Positions 52,355 through 62,270 of a stretch of 64,000 nucleotides of DNA are shown here, one piece after another; position 1 is the stretch's first letter, and every line of letters begins with the position of its first letter. Source of the DNA: Christiangramia oceanisediminis (GTDB lineage: Bacteria > Bacteroidota > Bacteroidia > Flavobacteriales > Flavobacteriaceae). Location: contig NZ_JANCNS010000001.1 of the NCBI RefSeq assembly GCF_022570735.2, positions 62,001 through 126,000 of the forward strand. The letters run 5' to 3'. The position numbers and the translations under genes were made by a program. The notes below the pieces were generated by a model that searched no databases, had not been told where the DNA came from, and was given only the letters and a program-made list of their open reading frames with translations.

Positions 52355-52922
52355 AAACCTCACAGGTCTTGGAGACCTGTGAGGTTTTTTAATGCCAATG
52401 AAATTTCGCCTTCCAGAATTATCTATTAAGCAATTAGTTCCAGCAGGGAATTCTTACAATTATCAAAAAACATACTTCTAAAAAAGTAAACCTCACAGGT
52501 CTTGGAGACCTGTGAGGTTTTTAAATCCTAATGAAATTTCGCCTTCCAGAATAATCTATTAAGAAATTAGTTACAGCAGGGAGTTTTTCAGTAATAAAAA
52601 ACATACTTCTAAAAAAAATAAACCTCACAGGTCTTGGAGACCTGTGAGGTTTTTAAATCCCAATGAAATTTTACTTACCAGAGTATTCTATCAAGGAATT
52701 AATTCCAGCAGGGAATTCTTACAATTATCAAAAAACATACTTCTAAAAAAAAATAAACCTCACAGGTTTTGGAAACCTGTGAGGTTTTTAAATCCCAATG
52801 AAATTTCGCCTTCCAGAATAATCCATTAAGAAATTAGTTCCAGCAGGGAGTTTTTCAGTAATAAAAAACATACTTCTAGAAAAAAGTAAACCTCGCAGGT
52901 CTTGGAGACCTGTGAGGTTTTT
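52355..52922. repeat. Tandem array of five hairpin units, period about 133 bp
   Basis: Five copies of a 35-bp hairpin (CCTCACAGGTCT, loop TGG, complement; A-run before, T-run after) lie at 52355, 52488, 52620, 52755 and 52888. The four spacers are similar but alternate between two types (A: GGGAATTCTTACAATTATC; B: GGGAGTTTTTCAGTAATA), showing that a two-unit block was duplicated. Copy 4 has a compensated C-G to T-A pair and copy 5 a G-T pair. The array sits between convergent genes and each hairpin could end transcription in both directions. No gene is present from 52312 to 53015. Confidence 0.93.
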
Positions 52923-52932
52923 AAGTTTATAA

Positions 52933-53010
52933 AGATCCCGATTTCGCTTCGCTCATCGGGATAAGCAGCCTGCACCGCTTTTCATTCATTTCATTCTGAA
53001 AAGCGGGCGA
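52933..53010 (-). terminator. Hairpins downstream of icmF
   Basis: Near the icmF stop, AAGCAG pairs with CTGCTT and CCGCTTTTCA with TGAAAAGCGG. A further ATCCCGAT/ATCGGGAT hairpin lies beside them. No long T-run follows, so they may be mRNA-end structures rather than a classical terminator. Confidence 0.5.
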
Positions 53011-53015
53011 TCTGC

Positions 53016-56000
53016 TTACATATTTCTTCTATACTGCCCTCCTACTTCGAAAAGCGCTTTCGTGATCTGCCCCAAAGAACATACCTTGGTAGCTTTCATG
53101 AGCTCTTCGAAAAGATTCTCGTTGTTCACCGCCGCTTTCTGGATTCTTTCAAGCGCAGCATCGGCTTTAGACTCTTTAGCTTTATGCAAAGTTTCCAAGG
53201 TCTTTATCTGATGTTCCTTTTCTTCTTCGGTGGCTCTAATCACTTCTCCCGGGGTTACTGTTGGTGAACCTTCTGAACTCAGGAAGGTGTTCACTCCCAC
53301 GATTGGGTAATCACCGCTATGCTTCAAGGTTTCGTAATACAGACTTTCTTCCTGTATCTTTCCTCGCTGGTACATGGTTTCCATGGCTCCAAGCACCCCT
53401 CCTCTTTCGGTGATCCTATCAAACTCGGTAAGTACAGCCTCTTCCACAAGGTCGGTTAGCTCCTCAATGATAAAAGATCCCTGTATAGGATTCTCATTCT
53501 TGGTAAGCCCTAATTCTTTATTGATGATAAGCTGAATTGCCATGGCCCTTCTTACAGAAGCCTCTGTAGGCGTGGTGATCGCTTCGTCATAAGCATTTGT
53601 ATGCAGCGAATTACAGTTGTCATAGATTGCATACAGCGCCTGCAGTGTGGTCCTGATATCATTAAAATCGATCTCCTGCGCATGCAATGAACGACCGGAA
53701 GTTTGAATATGATATTTCAGCATCTGAGCCCTTGCATTTGCCCCGTATTTATGCTTGAGAGCCTTAGACCAGATTCTTCGGGCCACCCGCCCTATCACCG
53801 CATACTCGGGATCCACTCCGTTCGAGAAGAAGAACGAAAGGTTAGGCCCGAATTTATTGATATCCATTCCGCGGCTCAGGTAATATTCCACGTAAGTGAA
53901 ACCGTTAGCAAGCGTAAAGGCCAGCTGGGTAATAGGATTCGCACCTGCCTCGGCGATATGATAACCAGAAATTGAAACAGAATAGAAGTTCCTTACTTTT
54001 TCTTTGATGAAATATTCCTGCACATCTCCCATCAGTCTTAGTGCAAATTCAGTAGAAAAGATACAGGTGTTCTGCGCCTGGTCTTCCTTCAGAATATCTG
54101 CCTGAACGGTTCCGCGAACCACGCTAATCGTATCGGCTTTTATCTTTTCATATACATCTTTCGGAAGCACCTGGTCCCCGGTGACTCCAAGCAACATCAG
54201 TCCCAGCCCGTTGTTTCCTTCCGGAAGTTCCCCGCGGTACTTAGGCCTGTCGATTCCCTGGTCGTCATAAAGCTCTTTTAGCTTTGCTTCCACCTTATCT
54301 TCGAGTCCGTTTTCCTTGATATATTTTTCACAATTCTGATCGATTGCAGCATTCATAAAGAAACCTAGCAGCATGGGTGCAGGACCGTTGATGGTCATAC
54401 TCACCGAAGTCATCGCGTCGGCCAGGTCGAACCCGGAGTACAACTTCTTCGCATCGTCGAGGCAGCAAATAGAAACCCCTGAGTTCCCTATTTTACCATA
54501 GATGTCTGGACGGTGATCAGGATCATTTCCGTAGAGGGTAACCGAGTCAAAAGCAGTGGATAATCGCTTAGCGGGCAGCCCCTGGCTTACATAATGGAAA
54601 CGGCGGTTGGTTCGTTCTGGTCCTCCTTCCCCGGCGAACATCCTGGTAGGATCTTCTCCAGTTCTTTTAAAAGGATACAATCCAGCTGTATAAGGAAATT
54701 CTCCTGGTATATTTTCCTGAAGCAACCAGCCTAGTATATCTCCCCAGGCTTTGTATTTTGGAAGAGCAACCTTTGGGATCTGGGTATGAGAAAGAGATTC
54801 GGTATGTGTTTCGATCTTGATCTCCTTATCACGAACCTTGAAACTGTACACGGGCTCCCTGTATTTGGTAACCTTCTCGTTCCAGGCCAGGATCATCTCC
54901 CAGTTATAGGGGTCCAGGTCCATTTTGATCTTATCGAATTCGGCGAAAAGCAATTTCAAAAAGTCTCTTTGGGATTCCTCTGCATATTCATAAATTTCAT
55001 CCTGGTCTATACCATTCTGATCCAAATATCTGGTTTGATCCTTGCCGAATTTCGTTTTAATCCCTGCAACGGTCTCAATTGTTTTATAAATACCATAAAG
55101 TTTCTGGGCAACTTCAACCTGGGAATTAGCTTTTTCATCGTAAGACCGGTTGTTTTCGGCAATTTCAGAAAGGTAACGCGTGCGTTTTGGCGGGATCACG
55201 AAGATCTTTTCGCTCATCTCTTTTGAAATCTCGAAAGTTGAAGAAAGGCCGGATTCGGTCTTTTCCTCGATCTTATCCATGATGCTTTTGTAAAGCGTAT
55301 TCATCCCCGGATCATTGAACTGCGATGCAATAGTTCCGAAAACCGGAAGCTTTTCAGCATCTTCATGCCAAAGCTGGTGATTGCGCTGGTACTGTTTTTT
55401 CACATCTCTCAGGGCGTCCTGAGCTCCGCGTTTATCAAATTTATTGATGGCAACCAGGTCGGCGAAATCAAGCATATCTATCTTCTCCAGCTGGGTAGCA
55501 GCACCAAATTCGGGCGTCATTACATATAGTGAAACATCGGAGTGATCCAGGATCTCCGTATCGCTTTGTCCGATACCCGAGGTTTCCAGAATGATCAGGT
55601 CATAGTTGGCGGCCTTTAAAACATCAACAGCTTCAGCAACATACTTTGAGAGCGCCAGGTTTGCCTGCCTGGTTGCAAGCGAACGCATATACACTCTTTC
55701 GTGGTTAATGGAGTTCATTCGAATTCGGTCACCTAATAATGCGCCACCAGTTTTTTTCTTGGAAGGGTCTACCGAAATGATTCCGATATGTTTCTCTGGA
55801 AAATCCATTAAGAACCTTCTCACCAGCTCATCCACCAGACTTGATTTACCAGAACCGCCGGTACCGGTGATCCCAAGTACAGGTGTATTCTCGATCCTAT
55901 AATCTTCGGGATGAAATGCCTTAAGAAAGTCTTCTCTTCTATTTTCGGCAAGAGATATCAAACGTGAGATGGTATTCACCTCCTTATTTTTCAGATTCTC

Positions 56001-56471
56001 CTCAACTTTTTCAGGGTGATCAAGATCAGGAACTTCATTGTCCACGCGCTTGATCATATCGTTGATCATTCCCTGCAATCCCATTTCCCTTCCATCATCT
56101 GGAGAATAGATCCTGTCTATTCCATATTCCATCAGTTCTTTGATCTCTTCAGGAAGGATCACTCCACCTCCACCACCAAAGATCTTGATATGAGCAGCAC
56201 CTTTCTCCTTCAGCAGGTCGTACATATATTTAAAATATTCAATATGTCCACCCTGGTACGAGGTCATCGCAATGGCATGGGCATCCTCCTGGATCGCGCA
56301 ATTCACTACTTCTTCCACGCTGCGGTCATGACCAAGATGTATCACCTCGACCCCGGTGGCCTGGATGATGCGACGCATGATATTGATGGCAGCATCATGA
56401 CCATCGAATAGCGATGCAGCCGTTACAATTCTTATTTTATTTTTAGGTTTATACGGACTTTGTTGTTCCAT
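53016..56471 (-). CDS. icmF: Fused isobutyryl-CoA mutase IcmF
   Basis: An adenosylcobalamin enzyme of 1,151 residues that joins all parts of an acyl-CoA mutase and its G-protein chaperone. The B12-binding domain (about 12-145) has [16 protein letters not shown]. The G domain (about 190-420) has Walker [40 protein letters not shown] and NKFDKRG. The mutase barrel (about 560-1140) has [20 protein letters not shown]; Phe in YPFKR, where methylmalonyl-CoA mutases have Tyr, favours isobutyryl-/n-butyryl-CoA or similar substrates. MeaB and PduO in this window may support its cofactor. Monocistronic. Confidence 0.96.
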   Translation of the reverse strand: MEQQSPYKPKNKIRIVTAASLFDGHDAAINIMRRIIQATGVEVIHLGHDRSVEEVVNCAIQEDAHAIAMTSYQGGHIEYFKYMYDLLKEKGAAHIKIFGGGGGVILPEEIKELMEYGIDRIYSPDDGREMGLQGMINDMIKRVDNEVPDLDHPEKVEENLKNKEVNTISRLISLAENRREDFLKAFHPEDYRIENTPVLGITGTGGSGKSSLVDELVRRFLMDFPEKHIGIISVDPSKKKTGGALLGDRIRMNSINHERVYMRSLATRQANLALSKYVAEAVDVLKAANYDLIILETSGIGQSDTEILDHSDVSLYVMTPEFGAATQLEKIDMLDFADLVAINKFDKRGAQDALRDVKKQYQRNHQLWHEDAEKLPVFGTIASQFNDPGMNTLYKSIMDKIEEKTESGLSSTFEISKEMSEKIFVIPPKRTRYLSEIAENNRSYDEKANSQVEVAQKLYGIYKTIETVAGIKTKFGKDQTRYLDQNGIDQDEIYEYAEESQRDFLKLLFAEFDKIKMDLDPYNWEMILAWNEKVTKYREPVYSFKVRDKEIKIETHTESLSHTQIPKVALPKYKAWGDILGWLLQENIPGEFPYTAGLYPFKRTGEDPTRMFAGEGGPERTNRRFHYVSQGLPAKRLSTAFDSVTLYGNDPDHRPDIYGKIGNSGVSICCLDDAKKLYSGFDLADAMTSVSMTINGPAPMLLGFFMNAAIDQNCEKYIKENGLEDKVEAKLKELYDDQGIDRPKYRGELPEGNNGLGLMLLGVTGDQVLPKDVYEKIKADTISVVRGTVQADILKEDQAQNTCIFSTEFALRLMGDVQEYFIKEKVRNFYSVSISGYHIAEAGANPITQLAFTLANGFTYVEYYLSRGMDINKFGPNLSFFFSNGVDPEYAVIGRVARRIWSKALKHKYGANARAQMLKYHIQTSGRSLHAQEIDFNDIRTTLQALYAIYDNCNSLHTNAYDEAITTPTEASVRRAMAIQLIINKELGLTKNENPIQGSFIIEELTDLVEEAVLTEFDRITERGGVLGAMETMYQRGKIQEESLYYETLKHSGDYPIVGVNTFLSSEGSPTVTPGEVIRATEEEKEHQIKTLETLHKAKESKADAALERIQKAAVNNENLFEELMKATKVCSLGQITKALFEVGGQYRRNM

Positions 56472-56647
56472 TTTTAATGATGTCTGAAAATTTGCCCTGC
56501 AATTTACGAAAATCGCAATGAAAGCTGTGTAAGATATTTCTTAAATACCTATAGTCATACGCCCTTTATTTTAAAGAGATTCACGTGACCTTTACTGCTT
56601 TAGCATTTAAATAACTTTTATGGTCTGTTTTTAAAAAACTGACTTTC

Positions 56648-56655
56648 TATATTTG
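56648..56655 (+). promoter_or_regulatory. -7 box for the DUF4197 gene
   Basis: TATATTTG, a full match to TAnnTTTG, 13 nt before the ATG at 56669. A weak -33 (GTTTTT) lies about 17 nt upstream. Confidence 0.5.
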
Positions 56656-56668
56656 GAAAAAATCGAAC

Positions 56669-57385
56669 ATGAAAAAAGTTTCAGCCCTTATTGCCATATT
56701 TCTTTTTACCAGTTGTGCAAAGTTACAGCAAATTGCCACCCAGTTTCCCAACTCGGGTTATGGAGTGAGCGAATCGGAGATCAATTCCGGGCTTAAACAG
56801 GCTCTTGAATTCGGAATTGAAAAAGAGGTGACCAAACTGGCCGAGGAAAATGGTTATTTTGCCAATGAACTGGTGAGGATAGGACTGCCTCCTGAACTTC
56901 AGAAGGTAGATAAAACCCTGCGAGATGTAGGTCTTGACGCGCTTGCAGATGAAGGCCTGAAAGTTTTGAACCGCGCCGCAGAAGATGCCGTAAGCGAAGC
57001 CATCCCTGTATTCGCTTCCGCAGTTCAGGAAATCACCTTTACCGATGCGAGGAATATTCTGCTTGGGAATGAAACGGCAGCTACCAGTTATCTTAATTCT
57101 AAAACCGAACAGGAACTATATAACCGGTTCAACCCCATCATTAGTAGTTCCCTGGATAAGGTAGGAGCCACAAAGGTATGGAGCAATATTATTCAAAAGT
57201 ATAATTCGCTTCCCATTACCTCGAGCGTAAATCCCGATCTGCCAGATTATGTAACCAACGAAGCCCTGAACGGAGTTTACCTGATGATCGCCAAGGAGGA
57301 AAAAGAGATCAGGAACAATATTTCGGCCAGAACAACCTCGTTATTACAGCGTGTTTTTGCAATTCAGGACCAGCCAAGCCGGTAA
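56669..57385 (+). CDS. DUF4197 domain protein
   Basis: A 238-residue lipoprotein-like product (ALIAIFLFTSC, Cys near 16) with a DUF4197 domain from about residue 32: SEINSGLKQALEFGIEKEV, GLPPELQKVDKTLRDVGL, ITFTDARNILLGNETAATSYL, and LNGVYLMIAKEEKEIRNN. The family is periplasmic and of unknown function. Monocistronic. Confidence 0.9.
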   Translation: MKKVSALIAIFLFTSCAKLQQIATQFPNSGYGVSESEINSGLKQALEFGIEKEVTKLAEENGYFANELVRIGLPPELQKVDKTLRDVGLDALADEGLKVLNRAAEDAVSEAIPVFASAVQEITFTDARNILLGNETAATSYLNSKTEQELYNRFNPIISSSLDKVGATKVWSNIIQKYNSLPITSSVNPDLPDYVTNEALNGVYLMIAKEEKEIRNNISARTTSLLQRVFAIQDQPSR

Positions 57386-57529
57386 AAATCCAATTTTTTA
57401 ACAGTTTAAGCCTATTTAGGCAGAAGTTTTAAAACAAGCTTAACTGCTTATTACCAATTTCTAAGCTTTAAGCTTATTAGTTTTGAAACGATGTAGAATG
57501 AAAGATGTTGTAAGAAACTTTTAACCTGT

Positions 57530-57712
57530 ATGTTTAGAATATCCGAAAATAAAACGAAAGAGGAGCGTTTATGCGAGAAGTATAGCAGATTGATGGAGCG
57601 TTCCTACAAACTTGCACTTACTGATAAGAGCAAAAGCGACCAGCTAAATCAACGAGCCAGGAATATCCTGGAAGAGCTGCAAAAAATGGATTCTCAGCGC
57701 ATCGATTCCTGA
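57530..57712 (+). CDS. Lacal_2735-type small protein
   Basis: A 60-residue helical, charged protein (YSRLMERSYKLALTDKSKSD, then ARNILEELQKMDSQ) matching the small flavobacterial family named after Lacal_2735. Function unknown. Its last 19 bp overlap the convergent BtuF-like gene. Confidence 0.8.
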   Translation: MFRISENKTKEERLCEKYSRLMERSYKLALTDKSKSDQLNQRARNILEELQKMDSQRIDS

Positions 57713-58479
57713 TGCATTTGAGTGAAATAATCGAAAGCTGCCAGTAAGCGGCTGCCATACCAGCTGAAAAACTCACCATCTACTACCAGAACCTTTTTCC
57801 CGAAGGCTTCAAATTCCTTTTTATGTTCTTCTTTAAACGGAAATGGCTCTGAGCTCAATAAAATGAGGTCAGGTTGTATCCTTTCTAATTCTTCAAAATC
57901 TGTTTCGGGATAACGTGTCTTTTGAAAAACATTTTCGAACCCGTTCAATTTCAGCATTGAATCGATAAATGTTCCTTTTCCGGCAACCATTAACGGATCT
58001 TTCCAGATAAAATAAGCAACTCTCTTTACTTCCTTATTTTCGATCTTATCTTTAAACGCCCGGGCTTTTTTCTGAACAGACCGGCTTAGGGTATTCGCAA
58101 ATGCTGAACACTCAAAAATCTTTCCGTATTGTTCGATCAATTCGCAGGTAGAGTGGATATCATTCACATCTGAAACATGCACCGGAGCAACCTGTTCAAG
58201 GGCGTCCACCATTTCTACGGTATTCTCTTCTTTATTGCATAAGATAATATCGGGTTTCAAATTCTGAACCTTTCGAAGGTTGACCTTCTTGGTCCCTCCA
58301 ACCCGAACCTTGGTTTTTTTGAGATGCGCCGGGTGAACACAAAAGTGAGTAATGCCCACCAGTTGTTCCTCGAGGCCAAGATCGACGATCAATTCGGTCT
58401 GGCTGGGGACAAGGGATACAATTCGTCTGGGAGCTTGCCTAAGTTCGATCGTCCTGTTAAGCTGATCCCTGAATTTCAT
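57694..58479 (-). CDS. Cobalamin/metal ABC substrate-binding-like protein (BtuF type)
   Basis: A 261-residue protein with the helical-backbone receptor fold of BtuF/FhuD proteins: RRIVSLVPSQTELIVDLGLE near 19, VGGTKKVNLRKVQNLKPDII near 61, and LILLSSEPFPFKEEH near 206. No signal peptide is visible after the ATG, so it may be cytoplasmic or secreted by other means. It could bind cobalamin or a similar ligand; it is not next to a BtuCD transporter. It overlaps the convergent 60-residue gene and lies 9 nt after pyrF in the same direction. Confidence 0.85.
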   Translation of the reverse strand: MKFRDQLNRTIELRQAPRRIVSLVPSQTELIVDLGLEEQLVGITHFCVHPAHLKKTKVRVGGTKKVNLRKVQNLKPDIILCNKEENTVEMVDALEQVAPVHVSDVNDIHSTCELIEQYGKIFECSAFANTLSRSVQKKARAFKDKIENKEVKRVAYFIWKDPLMVAGKGTFIDSMLKLNGFENVFQKTRYPETDFEELERIQPDLILLSSEPFPFKEEHKKEFEAFGKKVLVVDGEFFSWYGSRLLAAFDYFTQMHQESMR

Positions 58480-58488
58480 AAAAGTGTC

Positions 58489-59307
58489 TTATAATTTTTC
58501 CAGTTCCTGCGCCATTTGTTTCTGAAGGGCTTCAGCCTTGGCTCCTGCTATTTCAGCGAAATTGGAAGAATCTGAAGCATAGATGATCTTACGCGACGAA
58601 TTCACCAGCAGGCCAACATTTTTGGTCATCCCGTATTTGCATACTTCCTCCAGGCTTCCTCCCTGGGCACCAACGCCAGGAACCAAAAGGAAACTCTCGG
58701 GAATGAGCTTTCTTATTTCCCCTAGAAATTCAGCCTTGGTGGCACCAACCACATACATCAGGTTTTTAGCGTTCTTCCAGTTTTTAGAGGTTTTCATGAC
58801 TTTTCGGTAAAGTTCCTCGCCATCGGTTTCCAGGGTTTGGAAATCAAAAGCGCCTTCATTGGAAGTCAAAGCCAGCAAAATGGTGTGCTTGTTGGTAAAC
58901 TCAAGAAAAGGCTCAACCGAATCCTTACCCATATAAGGCGCCACGGTAACCGAATCAAAGCCAAGGTCATTAAAAAATGCCTTCGCATACATCCTGGAAG
59001 TATTACCTATGTCGCCGCGTTTAGCGTCTGCGATCGTGTAAATCTCGGGATACTCGGTATGTAAATAATCTATGGTTTTCTTCAGTGCCTTCCAGCCATC
59101 AATCCCAACCGCCTCGTAAAAAGCGATATTAGGCTTGTAGGCCACACAAAACTCATGGGTCGCATCAATAATAGCCTTGTTAAAGCTGAACACAGGATCT
59201 TCTTCTGAAAGTAAGTAAGTTGGGATCCTATCCGGGTCGGTGTCAAGACCAACACATAGAAAGGATTTTTTTTTAAAAATCTGTTCAGTAAGTTCCTGTG
59301 ACGTCAT
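58489..59307 (-). CDS. pyrF: Orotidine 5'-phosphate decarboxylase
   Basis: Last step of UMP synthesis. The 272-residue enzyme is of the long (type 2, mycobacterial-like) branch: [14 protein letters not shown] near 16, the catalytic [19 protein letters not shown] near 94, [14 protein letters not shown] near 121, and [13 protein letters not shown] near 215. It shares a strand with the BtuF-like gene 9 nt downstream and may form an operon with it. Heptamer-like repeats (59317-59355) lie just upstream. Confidence 0.95.
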   Translation of the reverse strand: MTSQELTEQIFKKKSFLCVGLDTDPDRIPTYLLSEEDPVFSFNKAIIDATHEFCVAYKPNIAFYEAVGIDGWKALKKTIDYLHTEYPEIYTIADAKRGDIGNTSRMYAKAFFNDLGFDSVTVAPYMGKDSVEPFLEFTNKHTILLALTSNEGAFDFQTLETDGEELYRKVMKTSKNWKNAKNLMYVVGATKAEFLGEIRKLIPESFLLVPGVGAQGGSLEEVCKYGMTKNVGLLVNSSRKIIYASDSSNFAEIAGAKAEALQKQMAQELEKL

Positions 59308-59316
59308 TTCCTAGAA

Positions 59317-59355
59317 TTCAGTATTCAGTAATTAGTATTGAGTATTGAGAAGTCA
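59317..59355. repeat. Heptamer-type tract between prfA and pyrF
   Basis: Units such as ATTCAGT, ATTCAGT, AATTAGT, ATTGAGT, ATTGAGA, all 7 nt, fill the gap of about 67 bp upstream of pyrF. It has the same character as the tracts at 6-13 kb. Confidence 0.75.
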
Positions 59356-59374
59356 GACCTTAAAGGTTATCACT

Positions 59375-60451
59375 TTAAAGCATATCTGAATTCTCCTTGA
59401 GCTTTTCGGTATTTTCAGCCAGTTGCAGCTCGTCTATGATCTTCTGAATATCACCATTCACGATATTGGATAGATCATAAAGTGTAAGATTGATACGATG
59501 ATCGGTCACCCTTCCCTGCGGATAGTTGTAAGTACGAATTTTGGCACTTCGGTCTCCACTGGATACCATCGAATTACGTTTGGCGGCATCGGCCTCCTGC
59601 TTCTTGGCTAGTTCCATTTCGTATAACCTGGAACGAAGTACTCTGAATGCTTTTTCCTTGTTCTTATGCTGGGATTTCTGGTCCTGGCATTGAGCCACCA
59701 AACCAGTTGGCTCGTGAGTTAAACGAACGGCTGAATAGGTTGTATTCACCGACTGCCCTCCGGGTCCTGAAGAACAGAAGTAATCTATTCTTACATCTTT
59801 CGGGTCGATCTCCACGTCGAACTCTTCGGCTTCAGGCAATACCATCACGGTTGCAGCTGAAGTGTGTACACGGCCCTGGGTCTCGGTTTGAGGTACCCGT
59901 TGCACGCGATGCACCCCGGCTTCGAATTTCATGGTTCCGTAAACCTCCTCGCCGGTCACTTCAAAGATCATTTCCTTAAAACCACCGCTGGTGCCTTCAC
60001 TAAAGTCAACGATATTATGCTTCCAGCCCCTGCTTTCCACATACTTGGTGTACATACGGTACAAATCACCGGCAAAGATACTCGCCTCGTCACCCCCTGT
60101 TCCCGCGCGAATCTCCATCACCACATTCTTCGCATCTTCAGGGTCTTTTGGAATAAGCATCAACCTGATCTTTTCTTCTAATTCGGGTAATTGAGATTTT
60201 GCCTCTTCAAGCTGAAGTTTGGCCATTTCGGTCATTTCTGGATCACTCCCGTCTGCGATGATCTCTTCGGCTTCCTTTATATTTTCGGTGAGGCTCACAT
60301 AAGTTTCGCGCTCATCCATAAGGGCCTTCAGGTCCTTATATTCCTTGTTTAATTCAATATATCGCTTCTGGTCTGAGATCACATCCGGCTGAATAATCAA
60401 ATCGTTCACCTCATCAAACCGCTGCTTTACGATATTAAGTCTCTCTAACAT
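59375..60451 (-). CDS. prfA: Peptide chain release factor 1
   Basis: RF1 reads UAA and UAG stop codons. The 358-residue length is standard with the ATG at 60451 (a TTG eight codons upstream is rejected). The codon-reading PxT motif is RVPQTE near 185, and the catalytic GGQ is in [20 protein letters not shown] near 234. Normal domain order; single gene. Confidence 0.97.
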   Translation of the reverse strand: MLERLNIVKQRFDEVNDLIIQPDVISDQKRYIELNKEYKDLKALMDERETYVSLTENIKEAEEIIADGSDPEMTEMAKLQLEEAKSQLPELEEKIRLMLIPKDPEDAKNVVMEIRAGTGGDEASIFAGDLYRMYTKYVESRGWKHNIVDFSEGTSGGFKEMIFEVTGEEVYGTMKFEAGVHRVQRVPQTETQGRVHTSAATVMVLPEAEEFDVEIDPKDVRIDYFCSSGPGGQSVNTTYSAVRLTHEPTGLVAQCQDQKSQHKNKEKAFRVLRSRLYEMELAKKQEADAAKRNSMVSSGDRSAKIRTYNYPQGRVTDHRINLTLYDLSNIVNGDIQKIIDELQLAENTEKLKENSDML

Positions 60452-60510
60452 ATATGTTTGCTGAATTTTGAGCAAATTTACGATAATTTGAATGAAATGT
60501 AAGAGAAAGT

Positions 60511-61209
60511 CTAAAGCCTTTCCAGCCCTGCAACCGCCTGGTGTTTTTCGCTTAAAGCAGAAAATTTTACCAGTCCCATGATGGCCAGGATATAGAAAAA
60601 CCTGTCTGCAAAATAGAATTGTTGAAAATCCAGGTAATAGGCAATGAATGAGCTGATATCAGAAAAAACCAGGCAAAGTGTGGCCAATGTAAAGTAAAAA
60701 GATTTCCTGCTGGAATAACGGTTAGAATAAGAAATCGCCGCGATCACCATTCCCATCATAGATAAACCATACAGGTAAAAAAGGAAGTCCATACCCTTGT
60801 ACCTAAATGCAGCCGGAACCATATCAACAAGCAGGATGAGCATGCCGAAATTAAGACCGAATACAGTTAGAAAAATGATTTTCTGGAAAAGGTTTACCTG
60901 AAGCTTTTTCAGTTCTGGAGCCACTAAAATAATCAACATGACATAGGCCGAAATCCTGGTTAAAAAGGTCATGGCATTGAATAGATCATATTCATAATAA
61001 AACAGTAGAATATCCGCCAGGATAAACAGGCTAAAGGCAGTAAAAAGGCTTCTATCCCTGTTTCCGTAAAAAAGAAGCATTGAAAGAATACAGGTAGTAC
61101 TTATTAATCTGGCCCACCGGCTGTACTCCAGGTCCATCTGTAAAATTATCATGAAATTTAGGAGTACCAGAATGATCCCGGTTACCGAAAAGCTAATTTT
61201 TGAAGACAT
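60511..61209 (-). CDS. Multi-pass membrane protein, possibly YhhN-like
   Basis: A 232-residue protein with about eight TM helices. The pattern [17 protein letters not shown] after TM3, and repeated short loops, recall the YhhN/lysoplasmalogenase-like superfamily, but the similarity is weak. No operon partner. Function unknown. Confidence 0.65.
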   Translation of the reverse strand: MSSKISFSVTGIILVLLNFMIILQMDLEYSRWARLISTTCILSMLLFYGNRDRSLFTAFSLFILADILLFYYEYDLFNAMTFLTRISAYVMLIILVAPELKKLQVNLFQKIIFLTVFGLNFGMLILLVDMVPAAFRYKGMDFLFYLYGLSMMGMVIAAISYSNRYSSRKSFYFTLATLCLVFSDISSFIAYYLDFQQFYFADRFFYILAIMGLVKFSALSEKHQAVAGLERL

Positions 61210-61317
61210 TATTTTTTGATTGGTTACAAAACTTACGTAAAAAAGCAGGTTGTGGTTTTACGAATAGAAATTTCAGAATGAGCCAACTATTCGATAATTT
61301 TCATAAATTCAGGTTCT

Positions 61318-61626
61318 ATGCATTTTTTAAGCGCACTTACTCTAAAGTCAAGGCTGAGCTTCCTTTTTTACAGGAAAATACTCGTGGCCATGGCGATCCT
61401 CACCGCTTTGATCGCTTTGACAGGATCGCCATTTGAGGTCATCTGGATCATGAAAATTGTACTAATTGGACTGGTTTTGCTTTCCTATGAATACGTAGAC
61501 AAACAAGATAACCTGGTTTTCTACAAGAATTTCGGGATCACACCGGTTTTCCTCTTTGCGTTTTGCTGTTTTGCTGACAGCATCTTGAGCCTTTTAATTT
61601 TCAAAACTGTACGCAGTTTATTATGA
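61318..61626 (+). CDS. Small membrane protein, ABC-coupled
   Basis: A 102-residue protein with about three TM helices (ILVAMAILTALIAL, IWIMKIVLIGLVLLSYEY, ITPVFLFAFCCFADSILSLLIF). Its stop overlaps the ATG of the ABC ATPase as ATGA, so it is surely co-translated with it. It is too short for a normal permease half. It could be a minimal membrane partner of the ATPase. No family recognised. Confidence 0.75.
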   Translation: MHFLSALTLKSRLSFLFYRKILVAMAILTALIALTGSPFEVIWIMKIVLIGLVLLSYEYVDKQDNLVFYKNFGITPVFLFAFCCFADSILSLLIFKTVRSLL

Positions 61627-62270
61627 CCTTTGAACTTGATAATGTTGAATTAAGCTATAATGGCAGGAAGATCCTTTACGGGGTTTATGTAAAGGCCGAA
61701 AAAGGTCAAATTACGGGTATCTTAGGTTCTAATGGTTGTGGAAAGACCAGTTTGCTTCGAATCTTCTTCGGAAACCTTAACTGCAATAATAAATTAGTAC
61801 GAATCGATGGAAAAGGAACCCTGGAGAAGCTTTATAGAAAAAGAAAGATCAGATTTTTACCTCAGGGAGATCTCCTCCCGGAGAACATAGATTTGAGAAA
61901 ATTATTCGGAATATACAGGGTTTCCTGGAATAATTTCCTGCAGCATTTTGAAGAATTCAGAAAATATGGTCTTCACCGAATCAAGGAACTTTCAGGTGGC
62001 GAACAGCGACTAGTGGCCATCTGGCTCAGCCTGAAATCGGAGTCTGATCTTGTATTGCTTGATGAACCCTTTTCGCATTTATCTCCAAAATATATAGAGA
62101 TCATCAAACGCGAGCTTTTCAAGGAAAAGATTAAAAAAGCGATCGTAATTACCGATCATCTTTACGAGGAGATCCTGGAAATGAGTGACCATATGTATCT
62201 AATCCAGAACGGTTGTTCCAGGCCTGTGAACTCCCGGAAAGACCTGAAAGAATTTGGATACATTAACTAG
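61623..62270 (+). CDS. Orphan ABC transporter ATP-binding protein
   Basis: A 215-residue ABC ATPase: Walker A GSNGCGKTS near residue 36, signature LSGGEQRLVAIWLSL near 121, Walker B LVLLDEPFSHLSP near 142 and the H-loop-like TDHLYEE near 177. It forms an overlapping pair with a 102-residue membrane protein, with no classical permease. Its end overlaps the convergent purM stop by 4 bp. The substrate is unknown. Confidence 0.88.
   Translation: MTFELDNVELSYNGRKILYGVYVKAEKGQITGILGSNGCGKTSLLRIFFGNLNCNNKLVRIDGKGTLEKLYRKRKIRFLPQGDLLPENIDLRKLFGIYRVSWNNFLQHFEEFRKYGLHRIKELSGGEQRLVAIWLSLKSESDLVLLDEPFSHLSPKYIEIIKRELFKEKIKKAIVITDHLYEEILEMSDHMYLIQNGCSRPVNSRKDLKEFGYIN

Noticed and set aside
52644-52829. 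A 61-residue ORF in the hairpin array
   Set aside because: It only translates two repeat units (repeating NPNEI phrases) and has no independent support.
52355-52922. Possible CRISPR array
   Set aside because: Repeats are 35 bp and palindromic but spacers are about 98 bp, similar to each other and alternating in two types. No cas gene is near.
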